Positions 45,676-55,585 of a stretch of DNA of 64,000 nt are shown here, piece by piece. The notes beneath the pieces were generated by a model. The model worked only from the letters and a program-made list of their open reading frames with translations. It did not search any database and was not told where the DNA came from. Position numbers and translations under genes: made by a program. The stretch covers positions 2,911,001-2,975,000 of the forward strand of contig NZ_VTFG01000001.1 in assembly GCF_008692035.1 (NCBI RefSeq). Reading direction: 5' to 3'. Numbering within the stretch: the stretch's first letter is position 1; each line of letters opens with the position of its first letter. Origin of the DNA: Pseudomonas marginalis (GTDB taxonomy: Bacteria > Pseudomonadota > Gammaproteobacteria > Pseudomonadales > Pseudomonadaceae).

Positions 45676-46017
45676 TCAGTGCGGCGCTTCGGCCGCATGG
45701 TTGAGCGAATATTTCGGAATTTCGACGGTAATGTCTTCAGTCCCGACCCTGGCCTGACAGCTTAGGCGAGAAGTGGCTTCCAGGCCCCAGGCGCGGTCAA
45801 GAAAATCTTCTTCCAACTCATCGGCCTCTTCCAGGCTATTGAAGCCTTCGCGAATGATGCAATGGCAAGTGGTGCAGGCACACACACCCCCACAGGCACT
45901 TTCGATCTCGATGTGGTTGTCATGGGCAACTTCGAGGATGGACTTGCCGGTCTCAGCCTCAACAACCATACCGTCCGGGCAATGCTCGGCGTGTGGCAGA
46001 AAAATGACCTGCGGCAT
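45676..46017 (-). CDS. fdx: ISC-system 2Fe-2S ferredoxin
   Basis: Electron donor for cluster assembly, 113 residues. Adrenodoxin-type cluster ligands in ESACGGVCACTTCHC and the distant Cys in SRLSCQARV. Follows hscA after 3 bases. Confidence 0.97.
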   Translation of the reverse strand: MPQVIFLPHAEHCPDGMVVEAETGKSILEVAHDNHIEIESACGGVCACTTCHCIIREGFNSLEEADELEEDFLDRAWGLEATSRLSCQARVGTEDITVEIPKYSLNHAAEAPH

Positions 46018-46020
46018 TAA

Positions 46021-47883
46021 TTATTCCTCGATTTCATTCAGGTTGCGCCCGGCCAGTGCGGCTTTTACCGTCTGATCCATGCGGCGGGCAGCAAAGGCGT
46101 CAGTGACCTGCGACAAGCGCTTGGTCTGTTGCTCGATGGCGTAACCATCGTTGCCTTTCATCAGTTCGGCCAGCTCCTGCATCTGCAGGTCGATGACCAT
46201 GCGCTCTTCGGCATCCAGCAAACGCTCGCCGTCGGCATCCAGGGCGCCCTGCACCGCTTCAAGCAGGCGCTGGGCATCCACTTGTTGCTCGCGCAGTACG
46301 CGCGCGACCTTGTCGTCACCGGCGTATTGGAACGAATCCTTGAGCATCTTGGCGATTTCACCGTCAGTCAGGCCGTAGGACGGCTTGACCTGGATGCTGG
46401 CCTCCACGCCGGACGCCAGCTCGCGCGCGGCGACGCTGAGCAGGCCGTCGGCGTCGACCTGGAAGGTCACGCGAATCTTCGCCGCACCCGCGACCATGGC
46501 CGGGATGCCGCGCAATTCAAAGCGGGCCAGGGAGCGGCAGTCGCTGATCAGCTCGCGCTCACCTTGCAGCACATGAATCATCATGGCCGTCTGGCCATCT
46601 TTGTAGGTGGTGAAGTCCTGGGCGCGCGCGACGGGGATGGTGGTGTTGCGCGGAATCACCTTCTCCATCAGGCCACCCATGGTTTCCAGCCCCAGGGACA
46701 GCGGGATGACGTCGAGCAACAGCAATTCGCCGCCATCACGCTTGTTACCGGCCAGGGTATCGGCCTGGATGGCGGCGCCAATGGCGACCACCTGGTCCGG
46801 GTCGATTTCCGTCAGCGGCTGGCGACCAAAGGCTTGGGCAACGGCTTCGCGAACCCGCGGCACACGGGTTGAACCGCCGACCATGACCACGGCACCGACG
46901 TCTTCCAGCTCGATACCGGAGTCACGCACGGCTCGACGGCAGGCTTTCAGGCTGCGGGCGATCATCGGTTCGATCAGCGAATCGAAGGCTTCGCGAGTCA
47001 GCTTGGCGCACCAACTGCCGTAGGAAACATCAACAGAAGCAGCGTCAGTCAGCGCCTCCTTGGCAGCACAGGCCGTTTGCAGCAAGTTACGCTGCTCGCC
47101 CGGATCCAGGTCAGCGGACAAGCCGGCGCTGCTGATGATCCAACCCGCGATGGCGTGGTCGAAGTCATCGCCACCCAGCGCTGTATCGCCACCGGTAGCC
47201 AGTACTTCGAACACGCCGCCGGTCAGGCGCAGGATCGAAATATCAAAGGTGCCACCACCCAGGTCGTAAATAGCGACCAGGCCTTCGGCATGCTGGTCCA
47301 GGCCATAGGCCACGGCCGCAGCGGTCGGCTCGTTGAGCAGGCGCAACACGTTCAGGCCGGCGAGTTTCGCCGCGTCCTTGGTGGCCTGGCGCTGGGCATC
47401 ATCGAAATACGCCGGGACGGTGATCACCGCGCCGACCAGTTCGCCACCCAACGTGGTTTCCGCGCGCTGGCGCAGCACCTTGAGGATATCCGCCGACACT
47501 TCCACCGGGCTTTTCGGGCCCTGGACGGTGTCGATGAACGGCATATGGGATTCACCACCGATAAAGCGGTACGGCAGTTGGTCGCCCAATTGCTTGACGT
47601 CGGACAGGCCACGACCCATCAAGCGCTTGACCGACAGCACGGTGTTCAAAGGATCGGTAGACGCCGCCAACCTGGCTGACTCACCGACTTCGGTGCGATC
47701 AGCGTGATAACGCACGGCGGACGGCAGGATCACCTGGCCGTCAGCGTCGGGCAGCGGCTCGGACAGGCCGCTGCGCAAGGCAGCAACCAGGGAATTGGTG
47801 GTACCCAGGTCAATCCCCACCGCCAGGCGACGCTGGTGCGGTTGAGGGCTTTGGCCGGGTTCGGCGATTTGCAGTAGAGCCAT
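46021..47883 (-). CDS. hscA: Hsp70-type chaperone HscA
   Basis: Specialised Hsp70 of 620 residues that helps release clusters from IscU. ATPase domain with [37 protein letters not shown] and [14 protein letters not shown]; the substrate domain follows. Works with HscB, whose gene is 53 bases upstream. Confidence 0.98.
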   Translation of the reverse strand: MALLQIAEPGQSPQPHQRRLAVGIDLGTTNSLVAALRSGLSEPLPDADGQVILPSAVRYHADRTEVGESARLAASTDPLNTVLSVKRLMGRGLSDVKQLGDQLPYRFIGGESHMPFIDTVQGPKSPVEVSADILKVLRQRAETTLGGELVGAVITVPAYFDDAQRQATKDAAKLAGLNVLRLLNEPTAAAVAYGLDQHAEGLVAIYDLGGGTFDISILRLTGGVFEVLATGGDTALGGDDFDHAIAGWIISSAGLSADLDPGEQRNLLQTACAAKEALTDAASVDVSYGSWCAKLTREAFDSLIEPMIARSLKACRRAVRDSGIELEDVGAVVMVGGSTRVPRVREAVAQAFGRQPLTEIDPDQVVAIGAAIQADTLAGNKRDGGELLLLDVIPLSLGLETMGGLMEKVIPRNTTIPVARAQDFTTYKDGQTAMMIHVLQGERELISDCRSLARFELRGIPAMVAGAAKIRVTFQVDADGLLSVAARELASGVEASIQVKPSYGLTDGEIAKMLKDSFQYAGDDKVARVLREQQVDAQRLLEAVQGALDADGERLLDAEERMVIDLQMQELAELMKGNDGYAIEQQTKRLSQVTDAFAARRMDQTVKAALAGRNLNEIEE

Positions 47884-47936
47884 GGTAATCAGGTCTTATC
47901 TGTCTATCAGGCGCGCATCACGGGCAGCACACTGGG

Positions 47937-48458
47937 TTAATCGTCGAGGCGCTCTTCCAGCTGGCGCACTTCGTAGGTGAGCTTGTCGAGGAACTGCATG
48001 CGCCGCATCAGGCGCTCGGCCTGTTCACGTTGCGCTGCATCATCCCAACAGGCTGCGAAGCTTTCGTTGAGTTCATCCTGGGCAATTTTCAGACGACGCT
48101 TGAAGACCGCGACACCCGCCACATCGGCTTCGTCCTGCAGGTCTTCGAGTTCTTCACGCCATTGCATCTGCTGCATCAGGAAGTCCGGGTCGTGCACGGT
48201 CACTTCCAGCGGCAACTCGCCACCGTTCATCGCGAGCAGGTAACGCGCGCGTTTAGGAGGGCTCTTGAGCGTCTGATAGGCTTCGTTGAGGCTGGCCGAT
48301 TGCTCCAGCGCCAGGCGCTGCTCACGCTCGGAAGCGTCAGCGAAGCGGTCCGGATGCACCCCACGCGCCAATTCTCGGTAGCGCGTGGCAAGCTGCTCGA
48401 GGTCCAGCCTAAAACTCGGCTGCAGCTCGAATAAAGCGAAATGACAAGGAGTACCCAC
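47937..48458 (-). CDS. hscB: Fe-S co-chaperone HscB
   Basis: J-domain co-chaperone of 173 residues that brings IscU to HscA. J-domain with HPD in [15 protein letters not shown], then the three-helix IscU-binding domain. The GTG at 48458 ([13 protein letters not shown]) with GAGG upstream gives the family length; the open frame extends 13 more codons into the end of iscA and is unlikely. Confidence 0.95.
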   Translation of the reverse strand: MGTPCHFALFELQPSFRLDLEQLATRYRELARGVHPDRFADASEREQRLALEQSASLNEAYQTLKSPPKRARYLLAMNGGELPLEVTVHDPDFLMQQMQWREELEDLQDEADVAGVAVFKRRLKIAQDELNESFAACWDDAAQREQAERLMRRMQFLDKLTYEVRQLEERLDD

Positions 48459-48466
48459 GAATAGCC

Positions 48467-48790
48467 TCAGATGTTGAAGCTTTCGCCGCAGCCACATTCA
48501 CCGCGCACGTTGGGGTTGTTGAACTTGAAGCCTTCGTTCAACCCTTCCTTGACGAAATCGAGTTCGGTGCCGTCCAGGTAGGTCAGGCTTTTAGGGTCGA
48601 TGATCACTTTCTCGCCGTGACTTTCGAACACCTGGTCCTCATCGACCACCTCGTCGACGAACTCCAGCACATAGGCAAGGCCGGAGCAGCCCGTGGTGCG
48701 AACACCCAGACGAATCCCCTCACCTTTACCGCGCCCATCCAGGGAGCGTCGCACGTGCCGCGCAGCCGCTTCTGTCATGCTGATAGCCAT
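48467..48790 (-). CDS. iscA: Iron-sulfur cluster assembly protein IscA
   Basis: A-type carrier of 107 residues. The three conserved cysteines are in [10 protein letters not shown] and GECGCGESF. The ATG at 48790 ([13 protein letters not shown]) is the family start. Lies between iscU and hscB. Confidence 0.96.
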   Translation of the reverse strand: MAISMTEAAARHVRRSLDGRGKGEGIRLGVRTTGCSGLAYVLEFVDEVVDEDQVFESHGEKVIIDPKSLTYLDGTELDFVKEGLNEGFKFNNPNVRGECGCGESFNI

Positions 48791-48818
48791 CGTTGACTCC
48801 TTACTCGTCGCCAAATGC

Positions 48819-49205
48819 TTAGATCAAGCCTTTCTTCTGCTTGTAGTCGCGAACGGCCGCCTTGATGGCGTCTTCAGCGAGCACGGAGCAGTGGATTTTC
48901 ACTGGCGGCAGGGCCAGTTCTTCGGCCAGCTGGGTGTTGCTGATAGTCACAGCCTCATCCAGGGTCTTGCCTTTCATCCATTCGGTCGCCAGGGAGCTGG
49001 AGGCGATCGCCGAACCGCAACCGTAAGTCTTGAACTTGGCGTCTTCGATAACGCCAGCGTCGTTGACCTTGATCTGCAGGCGCATCACATCGCCGCACGC
49101 CGGAGCGCCGACCATGCCGGTGCCGACATCAGGATCTTCCGCGTTCATCTTGCCGACGTTGCGCGGGTTTTCGTAGTGGTCGATGACCTTTTCGCTGTAA
49201 GCCAT
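48819..49205 (-). CDS. iscU: Fe-S cluster scaffold IscU
   Basis: Scaffold of 128 residues on which 2Fe-2S clusters are built. Ligand cysteines in [20 protein letters not shown] and [12 protein letters not shown]; the HscA-recognition LPPVK is present. Separated from iscS by 99 bases containing a hairpin. Confidence 0.98.
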   Translation of the reverse strand: MAYSEKVIDHYENPRNVGKMNAEDPDVGTGMVGAPACGDVMRLQIKVNDAGVIEDAKFKTYGCGSAIASSSLATEWMKGKTLDEAVTISNTQLAEELALPPVKIHCSVLAEDAIKAAVRDYKQKKGLI

Positions 49206-49243
49206 GGTACTGAATCCTCACTCATCAGGGCCGCTCTGGAACC

Positions 49244-49281
49244 CTGTAGAAACGCCTGCGTTTTCCGCCACGTTCCTACAG
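49244..49281. repeat. Inverted repeat in the iscS-iscU gap
   Basis: CTGTAGAAACG (49244-49254) pairs with CGTTCCTACAG (49271-49281) with one mismatch and a 16-base loop. No T run. It may stabilise or separate the two parts of the isc mRNA, or be a REP-type remnant. Confidence 0.5.
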
Positions 49282-49304
49282 AGCTTGGGTGGCGGCTTCT
49301 ATAG

Positions 49305-50519
49305 TTAGTGTGCCGCCCACTCGATCTTGGAAATATCGACACCGTCTTTGTACATGTCCCACAGCGGCGACAGGACGCGCAGCTTGTTGACGGCTTCGCA
49401 GACCTTCTGCGCGGCGTAGTCGACTTGCTCTTCGGTGGTGAAGCGGCCGAACGTAAAGCGGATCGAGCTGTGTGCCAGTTCGTCGTTGCGGCCCAGGGCG
49501 CGCAATACGTACGAAGGCTCAAGCGAAGCCGAGGTGCAGGCCGAACCGGACGAAACCGCCAGGTCCTTGAGCGCCATGATCAGCGACTCGCCTTCGACAT
49601 AGTTGAAGCTCAAATTCAGGTTGTGCGGTACACGGGCAGTCATGCTGCCGTTGATGTACAGCTCTTCAAGGTTCTCGACCTGCTTGTAGAAGCGATCGCT
49701 CAGGGCCTTGATACGTACGTTTTCGGCAGCCATGTCTTCCTTGGCTACGCGGAAGGCTTCGCCCATGCCGACGATCTGGTGGGTCGCCAGGGTGCCCGAA
49801 CGCATGCCGCGCTCGTGACCGCCGCCGTGCATGGTGGCTTCGATGCGCACGCGTGGCTTGCGGCTCACGTACAGGGCGCCGATGCCTTTGGGGCCATAGG
49901 TCTTGTGGGCCGAGAACGACATCAGGTCGACTTTCAGCTTGGACAGGTCGATGTCGACCTTGCCGGTGGACTGGGCAGCGTCGACGTGCAGCAGGATGCC
50001 CTTGGAGCGAGTCAGCTCGCCGATGGCCGCGATGTCGTTGATGGTACCGATTTCGTTATTCACGTGGATCACGGAAACCAGGATGGTGTCTTCACGCAGC
50101 GCGGCTTCGATCATCGCCGGGGTGACGATACCGTCGGTGGTTGGCTCGAGGTAAGTAACCTCGAAACCTTCACGCTCCAGTTGGCGCATGGTGTCGAGGA
50201 CAGCCTTGTGCTCGATCTTGGTGGTGATCAGGTGCTTGCCTTTGGTCGCGTAGAAATGCGCCGCGCCCTTGATAGCCAGGTTGTCGGACTCGGTGGCACC
50301 GGAGGTCCAGACGATTTCACGCGGGTCTGCGCCAACCAGGTCAGCAACCTGGCGACGAGCGTTCTCGACCGCTTCCTCGGCTTTCCAGCCGAAAACGTGG
50401 GAACGGGAGGCCGGGTTGCCGAAGTTTCCGTCGACCAGCAGGCATTCGCTCATCTTTTGCGCGACACGCGGATCAACCGGGGTGGTCGCTGAATAATCAA
50501 GGTAAATCGGCAATTTCAT
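49305..50519 (-). CDS. iscS: Cysteine desulfurase IscS
   Basis: PLP enzyme of 404 residues supplying sulfur from cysteine to IscU and tRNA thiolation. PLP Lys in [17 protein letters not shown] and the active-site persulfide Cys in [17 protein letters not shown]. Follows iscR by 50 bases. Confidence 0.98.
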   Translation of the reverse strand: MKLPIYLDYSATTPVDPRVAQKMSECLLVDGNFGNPASRSHVFGWKAEEAVENARRQVADLVGADPREIVWTSGATESDNLAIKGAAHFYATKGKHLITTKIEHKAVLDTMRQLEREGFEVTYLEPTTDGIVTPAMIEAALREDTILVSVIHVNNEIGTINDIAAIGELTRSKGILLHVDAAQSTGKVDIDLSKLKVDLMSFSAHKTYGPKGIGALYVSRKPRVRIEATMHGGGHERGMRSGTLATHQIVGMGEAFRVAKEDMAAENVRIKALSDRFYKQVENLEELYINGSMTARVPHNLNLSFNYVEGESLIMALKDLAVSSGSACTSASLEPSYVLRALGRNDELAHSSIRFTFGRFTTEEQVDYAAQKVCEAVNKLRVLSPLWDMYKDGVDISKIEWAAH

Positions 50520-50569
50520 GGACTTTCTCCTAAATCAGGCTGGCTGGCGTGCCGTTAGCTCTTCGGCTG

Positions 50570-51061
50570 TCACTCGACGGCGGACGCTTCGATCTTGTCC
50601 AGACGCGGCGCCTTGGTGTTGCAACGGCGCTGGTCCTGACGCTGGGCTACTTCTTGCACCTCACGGCGAGTCACAAGATCAGCCAAGCTGATACCACTCA
50701 AAAACTCATGGATCTGCAGGCTCAAGTCACACCACAAGTGGTGCGTCAGGCAGGTGTCGCCGGCGTGGCAGTCACCCAGGCCCTGGCACTTGGTCGCGTC
50801 GACGGACTCGTTGACCGCGTCGATCACCTGGGCCACCTGGATGCCCTGCATGTCGCGGGACAGCTGATAGCCGCCGCCCGGCCCACGCACACTGGAGACC
50901 AGATTGCTGCGGCGCAGCTTGGCGAACAGCTGCTCAAGGTAGGACAGGGAAATGCCTTGGCGCTCGGAGATATCGGCCAGGGACACCGGCCCAGTTTGCG
51001 CGTGCAAGGCCAAGTCAAGCATGGCGGTCACCGCGTATCGGCCTTTTGTAGTCAGTCTCAT
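50570..51061 (-). CDS. iscR: Fe-S cluster-responsive regulator IscR
   Basis: Rrf2-family repressor of 163 residues that senses Fe-S status. Winged helix in the N-terminal 60 residues ([20 protein letters not shown]); cluster cysteines spaced C-x5-C-x5-C in [16 protein letters not shown]. The ATG at 51061 is the family start; the long open frame upstream reads through the promoter and a REPIN. Two IscR sites lie upstream, so the operon is autoregulated. Confidence 0.98.
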   Translation of the reverse strand: MRLTTKGRYAVTAMLDLALHAQTGPVSLADISERQGISLSYLEQLFAKLRRSNLVSSVRGPGGGYQLSRDMQGIQVAQVIDAVNESVDATKCQGLGDCHAGDTCLTHHLWCDLSLQIHEFLSGISLADLVTRREVQEVAQRQDQRRCNTKAPRLDKIEASAVE

Positions 51062-51102
51062 GGACAAGTACCAAGGTGTTTCAGAATGGGAGCAAGTATG
51101 CG

Positions 51103-51152
51103 ATTCCCGAGTATTTAAGTCAACTATAAGACCTAGTACTTTAGTCAGGATT
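51103..51152 (-). promoter_or_regulatory. Two tandem type I IscR binding sites and iscR promoter
   Basis: Two abutting 25-base sites: 51103-51127 with halves ATAGTTGACT and TACTCGGGAAT around TAAA, a very good match to the type I consensus, and 51128-51152 with CCTGACT and TACTAGG, a weaker match. The first contains a -35 TTGACT; 17 bases further the minus strand has a -10-like CATACT. Site occupancy would block RNA polymerase. Confidence 0.75.
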
Positions 51153-51248
51153 ACCCGTAAAAAGGGCGCGCGAATCATAGCAGGATGGGGCAGGGACGAA
51201 CAGCGGCAGCGGGGCGATGGTTCGATATCGAGACGAATGGAGATCAAA

Positions 51249-51343
51249 TGTGGGAGGGGGCTTGCCCCCGATAGCGGTGGATCAGTCAATATATTGGGTG
51301 ACTGACAGATGGCCATCGGGGCAAGCCCCCCCCCCCTCCCACA
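51249..51343. repeat. REPIN (inverted pair of REP elements) with an 11-C tract
   Basis: Left REP at 51249-51278 is identical to that at 8966-8995. The right part, ending 51343, is its imperfect inverse, with TCAGTCA / TGACTGA inner arms. In the right arm the C run is 11 long (51326-51336) where the left arm has 5 G. It lies between cysE and iscR. Confidence 0.85.
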
Positions 51344-51368
51344 CGGGCCTAGCAGCAAATGTGAAATC

Positions 51369-52151
51369 TCAGCCAGCCTTGGTGGCGGGTTCACTCTTGA
51401 TCTCGGCGAAGTCCTCTTCGCGCAGCTCAGGCAGGTCTTTCGCACAGTAGCTGCTGCCCAACTCCTTCAGCGCGCCGCACATACCGTCCAGCTTGCCGTC
51501 CACCGCTTGCAGGTGGTCAAGCAACTGGCCGATGGCGCGCGCCACCGGGTCGGGCATGTCTTCGCTGACACCGTAGGCATCGAAACCGATTTTCTCGGCC
51601 ATGGCCTTGCGCTTGGCTTCCTGCTCATCGCCCACGTCCGGCTTGACGATGATCCGCCCCGGAATCCCCACTACAGTGGCGCCGGCCGGCACGGCCTTGG
51701 TCACCACGGCGTTGGAGCCGACCTTGGCGCCAGCGCCTACGGTGAACGGGCCAAGCACCTTGGCGCCCGCACCCACCACCACACCATCCTCCAGCGTCGG
51801 GTGGCGCTTACCCTTGTTCCAGCTGGTGCCGCCCAATGTCACGCCCTGGTAGAGGGTCACGTCGTCACCGATCTCGGCCGTCTCGCCAATGACGATGCCC
51901 ATACCGTGATCGATAAAGAAGCGACGTCCCACCTTGGCACCTGGGTGAATCTCGATCCCGGTCAACCAGCGGCCGAAGTTCGACACCAGCCGCGCCAGCC
52001 ATTTCCAGCCCATATTCCACAAGGCGCCGGACAGGCGATGGATCCAGATCGCGTGCATGCCCGGGTAGCAGGTCAGCACTTCAAAGGCGTTGCGCGCCGC
52101 CGGATCACGATGGAAAACACTCTGGATATCTTCTCGCAAACGCTCGAACAT
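51369..52151 (-). CDS. cysE: Serine O-acetyltransferase
   Basis: First step of cysteine synthesis: acetyl transfer from acetyl-CoA to serine. 260 residues: an N-terminal helical part and left-handed beta-helix hexapeptide repeats with the active-site [16 protein letters not shown]. Lies between trmJ and iscR on the same strand, upstream of the sulfur-using isc genes. Confidence 0.97.
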   Translation of the reverse strand: MFERLREDIQSVFHRDPAARNAFEVLTCYPGMHAIWIHRLSGALWNMGWKWLARLVSNFGRWLTGIEIHPGAKVGRRFFIDHGMGIVIGETAEIGDDVTLYQGVTLGGTSWNKGKRHPTLEDGVVVGAGAKVLGPFTVGAGAKVGSNAVVTKAVPAGATVVGIPGRIIVKPDVGDEQEAKRKAMAEKIGFDAYGVSEDMPDPVARAIGQLLDHLQAVDGKLDGMCGALKELGSSYCAKDLPELREEDFAEIKSEPATKAG

Positions 52152-52153
52152 TT

Positions 52154-52924
52154 TTAATCCTTCCGCTTAAGAAGCTCGCCACGGGCCGCTTTCTGGGTTT
52201 CCGTGAGGATGCCACGCAATATATTCATTTCTGCTCGGCTGACCGAGCTACGCCCGTACAGGCGGCGCAGGCGCGCCATCAAGTGCCGAGGCTTTTCCGG
52301 ATCGAGGAATTCGATGGCCACCAGGGTTTGCTCCAGGTGCTCATAGAACCGCTCCAGCTCGTCCATGGTGGCCAGCTCGCCACTCTTGGTCGACGCCACT
52401 TCATCCTTCTCTACCTTGCTCGGCTGGCCTTCAGCGGCCAGCCAGGCCATGCGCACTTCGTAACTCAACACCTGCACCGCTGCCCCGAGGTTCAGCGAAC
52501 TGAACCCAGGGTCTGATGGAATGTGCACGTGATAATGACATCGTTGCAGCTCTTCATTGGTGAGGCCGGAGTCTTCACGGCCGAATACCAGGGCGATTTC
52601 AGCACCGCCGGCCGCCTCTTCCACCACCTTGGTACCGCACTCACGCGGATCCAGCAGCGGCCAGGGGATGCGCCGGTCACGGGCACTGGTGCCAAGCACC
52701 AGGTTGCAGCCGACCAAGGCGTCTTCCAGAGTGGCGACCACCTGGGCTTTTTCCAGGATGTCATTGGCGCCGGATGCGCGGGCATCGGCCTCGTGGTGCG
52801 GGAACACGCGCGGCTCGACCAGCACCAGGCGCGTCAGCCCCATGTTTTTCATGGCTCGCGCCACCCCGCCGATATTGCCGGGATGACTGGTATTGACCAA
52901 GACGACACGAATGTTTTGCAGCAA
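52154..52924 (-). CDS. trmJ: tRNA (cytidine/uridine-2'-O)-methyltransferase TrmJ
   Basis: SPOUT methylase of 256 residues acting on position 32 of tRNA. Starts [20 protein letters not shown]; the SAM-binding knot [16 protein letters not shown] and [18 protein letters not shown] are present. Ends 2 bases before cysE and is divergent from suhB. Confidence 0.96.
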   Translation of the reverse strand: MLQNIRVVLVNTSHPGNIGGVARAMKNMGLTRLVLVEPRVFPHHEADARASGANDILEKAQVVATLEDALVGCNLVLGTSARDRRIPWPLLDPRECGTKVVEEAAGGAEIALVFGREDSGLTNEELQRCHYHVHIPSDPGFSSLNLGAAVQVLSYEVRMAWLAAEGQPSKVEKDEVASTKSGELATMDELERFYEHLEQTLVAIEFLDPEKPRHLMARLRRLYGRSSVSRAEMNILRGILTETQKAARGELLKRKD

Positions 52925-53069
52925 GGTAGGCGCTCTCGGACACGGGAAAGGGGAGCAAATCTTACAGAACAGCCTAAGGTTATGCCATGAAAGCTAACGT
53001 CGTCCTTCACCTGAAGAAAGTTTCTGCTAGAATGCTCGGCTTTCTTTAACAACCTTAGGTGACACATCC

Positions 53070-53885
53070 ATGCAGCCCATGCTGAATATCGCGCTGCGCG
53101 CCGCCCGCAGCGCCAGTGAATTGATCTTCCGCTCCATCGAGCGCCTGGATACCATCAAGGTCGACGAAAAAGACGCCAAGGATTATGTGTCCGAGGTGGA
53201 TCGCGCCGCCGAACAGAAGATCATCGACGCGCTGCGCAAGGCCTACCCTACCCACGGCATCCTCGGCGAGGAAACCGGCCTGCACAAAGGCAGCGGCGAA
53301 GGCGAAGACTACCTGTGGATCATCGACCCACTGGATGGCACCACCAACTTCCTGCGCGGCATCCCGCACTTTGCCGTCAGCATTGCCTGCAAATACCGTG
53401 GCCGCCTGGAACACGCTGTAGTACTCGATCCTGTTCGCCAGGAAGAATTCACCGCCAGCCGTGGCCGTGGCGCCCAACTGAACGGTCGTCGCCTGCGCGT
53501 CAGCGGTCGCACCAGCCTGGACGGCGCCCTGCTGGGTACCGGCTTCCCGTTCCGTGACGACCAGATGGACAACCTGGAAAACTACCTGGGCATGTTCCGC
53601 GCCCTGGTTGGCCAGACTGCCGGCATCCGTCGCGCTGGCGCGGCCAGCCTGGACCTGGCCTATGTGGCTGCCGGTCGTTTTGATGCGTTCTGGGAGTCGG
53701 GCCTGTCCGAGTGGGACATGGCTGCAGGCGCCCTGCTGATCCAAGAGGCCGGCGGCCTGGTGAGCGACTTCACTGGCGGCCATGACTTCCTGGAAAAAGG
53801 CCACGTCGTTGCCGGCAACACCAAATGCTTCAAGGCCGTACTGACGGCGATCCAGCCGCACCTGCCGGCTTCGCTGAAGCGCTAA
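53070..53885 (+). CDS. suhB: Inositol-1-monophosphatase SuhB
   Basis: Mg-dependent phosphatase of 271 residues; SuhB also serves in rRNA antitermination complexes. Metal-binding motifs GILGEETG, IIDPLDGTTNFLRG and SGLSEWDMAAGALLI are intact. A possible -10 TAGAAT (53030-53035) lies upstream, without a clear -35. Followed by a strong terminator. Confidence 0.96.
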   Translation: MQPMLNIALRAARSASELIFRSIERLDTIKVDEKDAKDYVSEVDRAAEQKIIDALRKAYPTHGILGEETGLHKGSGEGEDYLWIIDPLDGTTNFLRGIPHFAVSIACKYRGRLEHAVVLDPVRQEEFTASRGRGAQLNGRRLRVSGRTSLDGALLGTGFPFRDDQMDNLENYLGMFRALVGQTAGIRRAGAASLDLAYVAAGRFDAFWESGLSEWDMAAGALLIQEAGGLVSDFTGGHDFLEKGHVVAGNTKCFKAVLTAIQPHLPASLKR

Positions 53886-53895
53886 GCGAGCGAGC

Positions 53896-53927
53896 AAAAA
53901 AAAAGCACCCTGCGGGGTGCTTTTTTT
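53896..53927. terminator. Bidirectional terminator between suhB and the glycine-zipper gene
   Basis: Stem GCACCC / GGGTGC extended by flanking A9 and T7 runs (53896-53927), so it can serve both converging transcripts. Confidence 0.93.
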
Positions 53928-53994
53928 ATGCCAGGGATTTGCTTGATGTGAGCTTAAATACCAACAACACCACAAATCAAATACAAGAGAAGAC

Positions 53995-54537
53995 TTACTG
54001 CTGGTTCTGGCCCAGGACGAGACGCCCTTCCTTGTCGACTGGAATCTGGCCGCCCGGATCACGATCCATGCGCACCGAACCTTCCTTGCCATCCAAGGTG
54101 TAACGCACGTCATAGCCGACGACCTTGTCACTGATGTCGTTGACGGTGTTACAGCGAGTCTGGGTGGTGGTATAGGTATCGCGGTTCTGCATGCCTTCCT
54201 GAACCTTGTTACCGGCGTAACCACCACCGACCGCACCGGCCACAGTGGCCAGCTTTTTGCCGTTACCGCCACCGACCTGGTTACCCAACAGGCCACCGGC
54301 CAGTGCACCTACCACGGTACCGACGATCTGATGTTGATCCTGCACCGGCTTCTGCCGGGTCACTGCGACGTCCTTGCAGACTTCACGAGGTGTTTTAATC
54401 TGGGTTTTCACCGGCTGCACCGCCAGCACTTGCGCATACTCAGGGCCGCTTTTTACCAGGCTGTAGGTGGCAACAGCACCCCCGGCAGTTACACCGACAG
54501 CACCCAATACCGCACCAACCAGTAACGACTTGTTCAC
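53995..54537 (-). CDS. Glycine-zipper 2TM-domain envelope protein
   Basis: A 180-residue protein, membrane-anchored by its N terminus (MNKSLLVGAVLGAVGVTAGG), with a glycine-zipper segment IVGTVVGALAGGLLGNQVGG and GAVGGGYAGNKV (about 75-110) as in Rickettsia 17-kDa antigen/SlyB-like proteins, then a beta-rich C-terminal part. The start is GTG at 54537, chosen for the strong AGGAGG six bases upstream; an ATG seven or so codons earlier lacks one. No clear function; such proteins are linked to envelope stability. Confidence 0.85.
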   Translation of the reverse strand: MNKSLLVGAVLGAVGVTAGGAVATYSLVKSGPEYAQVLAVQPVKTQIKTPREVCKDVAVTRQKPVQDQHQIVGTVVGALAGGLLGNQVGGGNGKKLATVAGAVGGGYAGNKVQEGMQNRDTYTTTQTRCNTVNDISDKVVGYDVRYTLDGKEGSVRMDRDPGGQIPVDKEGRLVLGQNQQ

Positions 54538-54598
54538 GTTGAACCTCCTGACCATCACAAACGGACCGAAAGATCCGCGCTATACCCAGCCTTGGAGC

Positions 54599-54630
54599 AA
54601 AAAAAAAGGCACGAGTTCAATACTCGTGCC
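54599..54630 (-). terminator. secDF operon terminator
   Basis: A 9-base stem GGCACGAGT / ACTCGTGCC (54608-54630) followed on the minus strand by a long T run. Confidence 0.93.
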
Positions 54631-54661
54631 CTTTTTGTAACAGCAGATCAACAAGCGCCCA

Positions 54662-55576
54662 TCAAGGACGATCGTCGACCTCTTTGCCAGTGGCGGCAGG
54701 AGGGATCAGGTCTTCGCTGTTGAGGTTCAGCCAGATCAGCACCACGTTGGCGATGTAGATCGACGAGTAGGTGCCCGCCAGGACGCCGATGAACAGAGCC
54801 AGGGAGAAGCCCCACAGGTTGTCGCCGCCGAAGATCATCAGTGCCGCGATCGCCAGCAAGGTGGAGATCGACGTCGCCATGGTCCGCAGCAGGGTCTGGG
54901 TGGTGGAGATGTTGATGTTCTCGATCAGCGATGCCTTGCGCAGTACGCGGAAGTTCTCACGAACCCGGTCGAATACCACAATGGTGTCATTGAGGGAGTA
55001 ACCAATGATCGCCAGTACGGCCGCCAGCACGGTCAGGTCGAAGGTGATCTGGAAGTACGCCAGGATACCCACGGTCACGATCACGTCGTGGATCAGCGAC
55101 ACAATGGCGCCGACACCGAACTTCCACTGAAAGCGGAAAGCCAGGTAGATCATGATGCCGACCAGCGCCATCAGCATGCCGAGGCCGCCCTGGTCGCGCA
55201 GTTCTTCACCCACTTGCGGGCCCACGAACTCGACGCGCTTGACCGACGCCGGGTTGTCGCCACCCACCTTCTGCAAGGCCTCGGCTACCTGGTGACCCAG
55301 TTGCGGGTCTTCGCCAGGCATGCGCACCAGCAGGTCGGTGGTCGCACCGAAGCTCTGCACGATGGCTTCGTGATAGCCGGCCTTGACCAGCTCACTGCGC
55401 ACCAGGGTGACGTCGGCAGGCTTCTCGTAGGTCAGCTCGATGAGCGTACCGCCGGTGAAGTCCAGACCGTAGTTCAGGCCCTTATGGAACCAGCTGAACA
55501 ACGCCAGAACGGTAAGGAGCACGGTGACGCCGAACGCAATGTTGCGAACGCCCATGAAGTTGATTGTACGTAACAT
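54662..55576 (-). CDS. secF: Protein translocase subunit SecF
   Basis: Inner-membrane RND-like subunit of 304 residues that with SecD uses the proton gradient to complete protein export. Six membrane segments; GLDFTGGTLIEL in the first periplasmic part and YSLNDTIVVFDRVREN are family motifs. Starts 9 bases after secD. Confidence 0.97.
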   Translation of the reverse strand: MLRTINFMGVRNIAFGVTVLLTVLALFSWFHKGLNYGLDFTGGTLIELTYEKPADVTLVRSELVKAGYHEAIVQSFGATTDLLVRMPGEDPQLGHQVAEALQKVGGDNPASVKRVEFVGPQVGEELRDQGGLGMLMALVGIMIYLAFRFQWKFGVGAIVSLIHDVIVTVGILAYFQITFDLTVLAAVLAIIGYSLNDTIVVFDRVRENFRVLRKASLIENINISTTQTLLRTMATSISTLLAIAALMIFGGDNLWGFSLALFIGVLAGTYSSIYIANVVLIWLNLNSEDLIPPAATGKEVDDRP

Positions 55577-55585
55577 GGCAGCCCC

